37,500 bases of DNA from Stramonita haemastoma (Eukaryota; Mollusca; Gastropoda; Neogastropoda; Muricidae), in contig CM060326.1 of assembly GCA_030674155.1 (NCBI GenBank), positions 24,928,644 to 24,966,143 of the forward strand. The letters run 5' to 3'. Within the stretch, counting starts at the first letter, position 1. Every line of letters begins with the position of its first letter. Of this stretch, positions 32,280-37,500 are shown piece after piece. The position numbers were made by a program, and so were the translations under genes. The notes beneath the pieces are model-generated. The model worked only from the letters and a program-made list of their open reading frames with translations, did not search any database and was not told the origin of the DNA.

Positions 32280-32940
32280 CAAAGCTCGGAGGATTAGAAG
32301 ATAGGGGCAGATCCCCCTTAAAAAAAGTTAGTCTGTCCCGAGCCTTAAGGCTCATCAGGCCAGTGCTTATCCCGGTTTCTGTGGCGTTAAGCGACTGAGA
32401 GTCATAGACTCCCCCCTGGATAGGACGCCAGTCTATCGCAGGGTTAACCCCCAACACAAGGTTGGTACCCCTTTTACACCTGGGTGGGGTGAGAAAATAG
32501 CCGTAAAGTGCCTTTTCCAAGGGCACAACGCCATAGCCGAAAGCTGGGATCGAACCCGCAACCTTTAGCTTACGAGTCCAACGCCCTAACCACTAGACTA
32601 CCGCGGCGGCTAAAGATCCCCCTACAGATCTGCAAATCCTAACTCACAACTTAACTTCTTGCCTTCACATTTTTACAACTTATCATTAAACCAAGAAGTT
32701 CAAATTCCAAAGGTGTCTTTTACTATATGTTCACAAATTGAAAAATATGTATATCTACAATCATTTACTTTCGCCTTGTACTTCTTTCACACAGGTCAAC
32801 AATAAGTCTTCAATTTCATATCAAAACTACTGCTTCATTTCCATCCGATAAAAGCTTTGAAAGCAACTGGTAACAATTAAAAGAGATGGAATTCTTTAAA
32901 AAGGTTATGCAGCCTGTGAAGGGGAAGTAATATTGATATC
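32276..32940 (-). repeat. Inverted repeat, left arm (interrupted by SINE-3)
   Basis: CTCCAAAGCTCGGAGGATTA and the following DNA are the complement of 36892-36954. Past the SINE the match continues with TACAGATCTGCAAATCCTAA, then AAAGGTGTCTTTTACTATAT (about 32710) and GAAGGGGAAGTAATATTG (about 32920). The match is patchy but in strict inverted order. It may be a 5'-truncated copy of a LINE 3' region. Confidence 0.75.
32319..32613 (-). mobile_element. SINE-3, full-length tRNA-derived SINE with target duplication
   Basis: Reads on the minus strand from GCCGCCGCGGTAGTCTAGTG. A box TAGTCTAGTGG (complement of 32590-32600) and B box GGTTCGATCCC (complement of 32546-32556), with tRNA-like spacing; the anticodon-loop position would read CGT (Thr). 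The body has 'GATAGACTGGCGTCCTATCC', a block seen in V-SINE-type elements, and it ends with a short A/T-rich tail. It is flanked by AGATCCCCCT at 32309-32318 and 32614-32623. Recent compared with the surrounding DNA. Confidence 0.9.
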
Positions 32941-32989
32941 AAGTAGCACACACACACTTTCTGAATGATTTGAACAATATTTATCATAA

Positions 32990-33690
32990 ATTGCTTAACA
33001 CTGAATATTCAACTTTCATCTCATGGCAAAATGTTAACCAGTTATGTTAAACTTTTGCTTTATGGGTATGATACCGTTTTATTCTCCACTACAAAAGAAG
33101 AGTTACAAGATGCTTTAGACATTTTGGACACTTACTGTTCTCATTAGGAACCTGTGAATCTAGTGAAAACCAAAATCATGATATTCGGGCACAATAGATC
33201 ACATAATAATATTATGTAAAATAGCAGAAAAGCACTTTAAGTTCTGAAACAGTTTTAAACATTTAGGAATCAACTTCAGTAGCAGTGGTAGCTTTGCAAA
33301 ATGTAAGAAAAATGTTTATGATAAAGCTACTTAAGTCATGTTTAATTGATAAGGACTGCATGGCAAAAAGAACTAGTACACATAAGATCATTGACATGAT
33401 TTATTGTATTGATGTGAAATTATGGGCATATGAAAATGTAATGCATGAAAAATGCTTATGATAAAGCTTTTTAAGTCATGTTTAGCTTGATAAGGACTGC
33501 ACAGCAAATAAAACTGCATACACATGTGGCACTTGATTTATTCAATAAAATTGTTGTACCTGTTTTGTTTCTCTGTTTTTCTCTGAACACAAACTGCCCC
33601 TATATTTCACATTTCATCACGAAATCAGGTCAGGCACACATGCTTGCTAGCCTTTTCCTCCTTCTTAGTACATTCTTGAAGCTATAATTA
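32990..33690 (+). mobile_element. LINE-4 remnant, reverse-transcriptase part
   Basis: YGYDTVLFSTTKEELQDALD and ILDTYCS at 33061-33140 are the palm region, with the catalytic box reduced to GYD. VNLVKTKIMIFGHNR, a shifted LGINFSSSGSFAKCKK, and LDLFNKIVVPVLF (about 33530-33570) follow. It contains an imperfect direct duplication (33308-33369 and 33447-33511, offset 140 bp). Its C-terminal part resumes at 35545 beyond LINE-5. Confidence 0.75.
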
Positions 33691-33854
33691 CCTCCAGACT
33701 CTCAGTAGGGCTTCTACTTCTAGCCTGATAGAGCTTTGACATGTGGTAGCAATTAGTGATGGTCACAGCTGATGGAAATCTACTGTGTGTAAATCCCAGC
33801 AAATTGGGATTCAGAGGAGGCAATTATCCTGGCAAATGTCAGGCTCCGGACTAA

Positions 33855-33856
<2 letters not shown>

Positions 33857-33905
<49 letters not shown>

Positions 33906-34179
33906 AATAATAACAATAATAATAGCAATAATAATAACAATAACAACAATAATGATAATTATTATAATAAAATGGAGGATTATATAGCGCGAATTCCCAA
34001 AAACATGGGCTCAATCAAATCAATTTAAATAGGTTACATATGAACGTGAAAATTTTTGACTAGCACAAAAAAATAAGGGAAAAATGCATGCACATACAAT
34101 ACACAGCATATTACATGGCCAGAGAATAAAAGTAAAACAGGAGCAATATCATCAAGAATATGTGCAGTGCAGTACAATG

Positions 34180-34266
<87 letters not shown>

Positions 34267-35550
34267 GCGCGCGGGCGTGCGGGCGTGCGTGCGTGCGTGC
34301 AAAAATTACACGCAATTACAAAACACACAACACGGAATAACAAAGAAAACGGCACATTCACGGATTTACACTACATGTACTCACATTAACCAAAAAAATA
34401 AGAAGAAGTAAAATAGAAATGAAGAACCTTATCATATCCCAAAACAGCAAAAGACCAGCACTAGGGTCAGAGATGAGTCAATCGAATGGGAAATCAATTT
34501 TAGAATCGGATAAAAAGGTGTGTTTTGAGCAACCTTTTGAAGGAGGAAGTAGAGTCAGTGTGTCTTATTTCAGATGGAAGTGCGTTCCAGAGAGTGGGAC
34601 CTACATGAGAGAATGAGCGCTCACCGTGCTGTTCTTTTTTTTTTACTTTGGGAACTGTGTCAGAGAATGAGCGGAGTGGTCTGTTTGGGTGGTACACTGA
34701 AAGAGTATCGGAGAAGTATGCTGGAAATTTGTTCAAGAAGAAGTTATGACAATGCATCATAACTTTGTACAGGATACGAGCTTGGATTGGAAGCCAGTGC
34801 AGATTCCGTAATACAGGTGTGATGTGATTACGCTTCTTTAGTTTGAGTGCCAGTCGGGCAGCTGAGTTTTGTACCTTTTGTAGTTTCTCTATTAAAAACT
34901 TGGGACAGCCTGCAAGCAGGGAGTTTGCATAGTCAAGCCTAGATAGAACAAGGGCACAGACGAGTTTTTTGGCTGTATCTACATCGATATACATTTTGAT
35001 GTTACTGATCTGACGAAGCGCAGCATAAGCTGAGCGGCAAGTCTGTGAAACATTTTTCTCAATTGACATGGTATTTGTCATGATGAATCCTAGATTGCGA
35101 GCTGAAAGAGATATCTGATTTTCCAACACGGATGGTAGATGTGTCTAGTCATCCATGATTTGACGTCCGATATACAATTTTGCATGATTTCAATAGTGTT
35201 GTCGACATTATCAGGACGGCATTTAGAGTAAAAATGGGAGTCATCCGCAAAAGACTGATTTTGGATAGAGTGACTACTAATGAGGGTGTTCAGTGGCTTG
35301 GTGTACATGATGAAAAGAATGGGTCCCAAGACTGATCCTTGTGGTACGCCAAACGAGAGGTTTGCTTGAATTCATCTACAATAACGGTTTGCGTTCGATC
35401 AGTTAGATAGTTCTGAAACCACTTCAGTGCTGTTCCACAGACACCAAAGTGTTGTTGGAGAGCTTGGTAAGAAGGTTAGTATATAGAGAAACAGGTAGAT
35501 AACCCTTGTCTAGTTTGGTCTCTTTTCAAATGGTGCCTTTCTAGATGCAG
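33857..35550 (-). mobile_element. LINE-5: CR1/L2-like retrotransposon, 5'-truncated, intact RT box
   Basis: Read 35550 to 33857. GVCGTALKWFQNYLTDRTQT (about 35445-35385), a frameshift, VPQGSVLGPILFIMYTKPLN, the catalytic SFADDSHFYS intact (35329-35090), SDVKSWMT, then a 209-codon open frame (35129-34500): LGFIMTNTMSIEKNVSQTCR, LVLSRLDYANSLLAGCP, RLALKLKKRNHITPVLRNLH, WLPIQARILYKV, SHVGPTLWNALPSEIR, FKRLLKTHLF, stop. This is the usual C-terminal order of CR1/L2-like LINEs. The 3' UTR contains a (TG)n and ends GCGCTATATAATCCTCCATT followed by a TAT/ATC trinucleotide tail (33960-33857). One frameshift; otherwise better preserved than the other LINEs here. Confidence 0.88.
34181..34300. repeat. 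(CA)n and (GCGT)n microsatellite in the LINE-5 3' UTR
   Basis: About 82 bp of pure CA then CGCGCGGGCGTGCG units. It lies between the LINE-5 stop codon and its 3' tail. Confidence 0.9.
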
Positions 35551-36130
35551 CTGTTTCACTTCCAGTATGAAAAGCTGCCATCAAGCGTTTACCAGATGAT
35601 GAAAGATTTACTTGACAAATATTTGATTCAAATCAGCATGGCTAAATACGATTTAAAAAAATATCTTAGTACAAAGGGATTTGACTTTGTGGGAGAGACA
35701 GTTATGTTCAAGCATGAATTTTCTTCAAGTATTTAAAAAGTTCACATATCAAAGTTAAAAGACCCCATATCAAAGCCTTAATAGAAAATTTAGTTAATGA
35801 ATGGAGAAGTGAGCCGTAGGATAATAAAAGACGCCTTTATTATAGAAATTTTAAGATCAGTTTTGGTAAGGAAAATTATAGAACTTGTCTACCAGAGATA
35901 TAATTATGTTTATGCTTTTATAAAATTTTGTTGGAGTTGTCACACGCTTCCAATTGAGGATGGACATTTCCATAACATACCACAGGAATAAAGGATGTGT
36001 TCAAAGTACAATATATCTGTTTTAGGGGATGAATTTTATTTTATGATGGATTGTCCCCACTTTAGAAATTTACAAGATTTTAATCCTCATCATTTTCTTC
36101 AACTCTCGTACAGTTATAAATGTTGAAGGT
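35545..36130 (+). mobile_element. LINE-4 remnant, C-terminal part
   Basis: Frames with QLFHFQYEKLPSSVYQMMKD, VYQRYNYVYAFIKF, SCHTLPIEDGHFHNIPQE, then after a stop MCSKYNISVLGDEFYFMMD and CPHFRNLQDFNPHHF. The 'LPIExGRxxxIPxxxRxC...GDEFHxxxxCPxF' pattern is the cysteine/histidine C-terminal region of many animal LINEs. Same strand as the RT part at 32990-33690, with LINE-5 inserted between. Confidence 0.8.
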
Positions 36131-36431
36131 TGATGAATTGTAAATCTGAGAAAGTTCTCCTGGCTCTCAAAATTCATAAGATGTGCAGGTATTTCTTGAA
36201 AACTCATTTCTGGTCATTCACATGTGTACATTGTGCATTTTAAAGAAATTGATACAGTTTTTAAAAAAATGTTTTGAGGTTTTAATGCTATTTGTCATTT
36301 TGTGATGAACTCATTTTGTGGTGGCACCATTGGAGGATGCAATTTCTGTCTTTTTTGCCAGGTGGTTATATACACTTTGTTTTGTTTGAAATAAGAGACA
36401 TATGGTTGATTTCTGTCTATTCAATAAATTT
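36131..36431. other. AT-rich non-coding, probable LINE-4 3' UTR
   Basis: No coding potential. It continues from the LINE-4 C-terminus into the direct repeat at 36432, consistent with a 3' UTR; not proven. Confidence 0.4.
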
Positions 36432-36611
36432 ATCGATATCTGTATGCATATCACTCACAAGCTGATTTGAACCACTGCTGTTACATTGAATTTTGGGGAT
36501 TTTAAGGCAATATTATTCCCTTCAACTAATGAATCGATATCTGTATGCATATCACTCACAAGCTGATTTGAACCACTGCTGTTACATTGAATTTTGGGGA
36601 TTTTAAGGCAA
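36432..36611 (+). repeat. 79-bp exact tandem duplication
   Basis: ATCGATATCTGTATGCATAT to TTTTAAGGCAA occurs at 36432-36510 and 36533-36611 without a mismatch. A 22-bp spacer after unit 1 resembles the sequence after unit 2, so the full unit is about 101 bp. Confidence 0.95.
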
Positions 36612-36954
36612 ATTACTTCCCCTTCAAAGGCTATAGTGAGATTGTTTTTTAATCGTTTGAATTCGCTGAGAATTCAGAGAAAAGTCTGGTTGTAATGGAA
36701 ATGAAGAATCAGTTCTTTCGTAAAATTGTTGACTGTGCTGTTTAGCTATCTGAAACAAGACTGGGTGGACCAAAATGTTTTAAAGTAAACTTTTTAACAA
36801 ATTCTGAAGAGATATAGAAAAAGACACCTTTAAATTGTGGAATTGTTAGTCTAATATATACGTTTTAAAACTTTGAAGACAAAATAACTTTGAGTTAGGA
36901 ACTGCAGATCTGTAAGGGGATCTGCCGTAACTTCTAATGCTCCGAGCTTTGGAG
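36610..36954 (+). repeat. Inverted repeat, right arm
   Basis: Complement of the left arm. It carries the uninterrupted site GGCAGATCCCC/TTACAGATCTGC that SINE-3 split on the left. Matches at 36612-36635, 36826-36845 and 36892-36954. Confidence 0.75.
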
Positions 36955-36999
36955 TGATGTGTTGTCTATCTTCCCATGTTTGTGCCAGGGAAAGCATAG

Positions 37000-37213
37000 G
37001 GGAGGGGGAAGAAGAACATGGGGATTGAAGAAGGGAGCAGAAGGACAAGGGGATGAGAGGGAGGGGGGGGGAGGAGTGAAAGGGGGGGAGGTGGGGTGGG
37101 GGGGGTGGGGGGTGGGGGTGGGAGGCAAGAGAGGGGTGGGAAGGAGGGGGTAGAGGGTGGGAGTGGGGTGGAAGGGGGAGGATGGGGAGGGGGAGGGGGC
37201 GTGAGGGGGGAGT
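37000..37213. repeat. G-rich purine tract
   Basis: About 215 bp of G runs with A and T interruptions (GGGGGGGGAGG, GGTGGGG). Many runs of three or more G give strong plus-strand G-quadruplex potential. Open frames are Gly/Arg or Pro/Ser only. Confidence 0.9.
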
Positions 37214-37237
37214 TAATAATAACTTTTTCGATATACA

Positions 37238-37500
37238 AAATTTTGCCAAAAGATGGGCTCTGGCAAAAAGTACATTGCTTCTAAATTTGTTTTTACTTGT
37301 TTTATGATACATGCTGTTGTCTTTCTAACTTGTTTGCTTACCCACCCCCCTAAAACTTAAGTGCAGTTTTCAGTAATACAATACTGGCAACAGGCAATCA
37401 CCTTGGTTATATTTTTCTTATTGAATACGCTTTGTCAGCTTTGTATTCACTACTAAAAACTACTCTATTTCTCAATTCGACGACATTTAAGAGGTGCTTG
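37238..37500. other. Copy of the TTTTGCCA hairpin segment, then AT-rich DNA
   Basis: ATTTTGCCAAAAGATGGGCT with CTGGCAAAAAGTA repeats 31190-31225 in the same orientation, and 'TTTTACTTGTTTTATG' matches the following part loosely. Nothing else recognised to the window end. Confidence 0.5.

Noticed and set aside
31639..32304. 221-codon Pro/Leu/Ser-rich plus-strand frame
   Set aside because: Explained by the C-rich tract. No non-repetitive domain and no start or splice context.

Overview
This is animal nuclear DNA with no intact single-copy gene. Several features suggest a gastropod or other mollusc: dense (TG)n, (TC)n and tetranucleotide microsatellites, several tRNA-derived SINE families, and remnants of RTE-type and other non-LTR retrotransposons. 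This assignment comes from general knowledge of such genomes and was not tested by a search.

The left third (0.5-6.4 kb) is an old head-to-tail duplication of about 3 kb. Each half runs (TC)n, a copy of a dispersed repeat called here family R, (TG)n, (TC)n, an ORF cassette, a polyadenylation signal with a hexamer tail, and (TC)n. Cassette A (1863-2906) is open for 347 codons. Cassette B (5020-6099) has a stop and frameshifts. They share an N-terminal module ('GLPxxVETxL', a 'VxVLRLxP' strand, a basic 'RKxxxQIxRDxRR' block) but have unrelated C-termini.

From 8 to 20.5 kb the sequence is microsatellites, nine copies of one tRNA-derived SINE (SINE-1), further R copies, a tandem 390-bp repeat carrying a 22-bp perfect palindrome, and an internally deleted RTE-type LINE on the minus strand whose 3' tail merges into a 230-bp (CTAT)n array.

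From 20.5 to 31 kb there are a second SINE family, a second LINE reverse-transcriptase remnant on the minus strand, two adjacent and almost perfect hairpins at 24.8 kb, more LINE 3' ends, and four R copies that share a CTATAA motif; in three of them it lies exactly 64 bp before the R core.

The right end (31-37.5 kb) holds an inverted repeat whose left arm was split by a SINE with a visible 10-bp target duplication. The right arm preserves the empty site. Between the arms, a minus-strand LINE lies between the two halves of a decayed plus-strand LINE.

The genes do not form a pathway. The window reads as a decayed, repeatedly duplicated, transposon-rich region. The items I find most worth following are the ORF cassettes, the twelve same-strand R copies, the loss of SINE-1 5' ends at (TG)n tracts, and the 24.8-kb hairpin pair.
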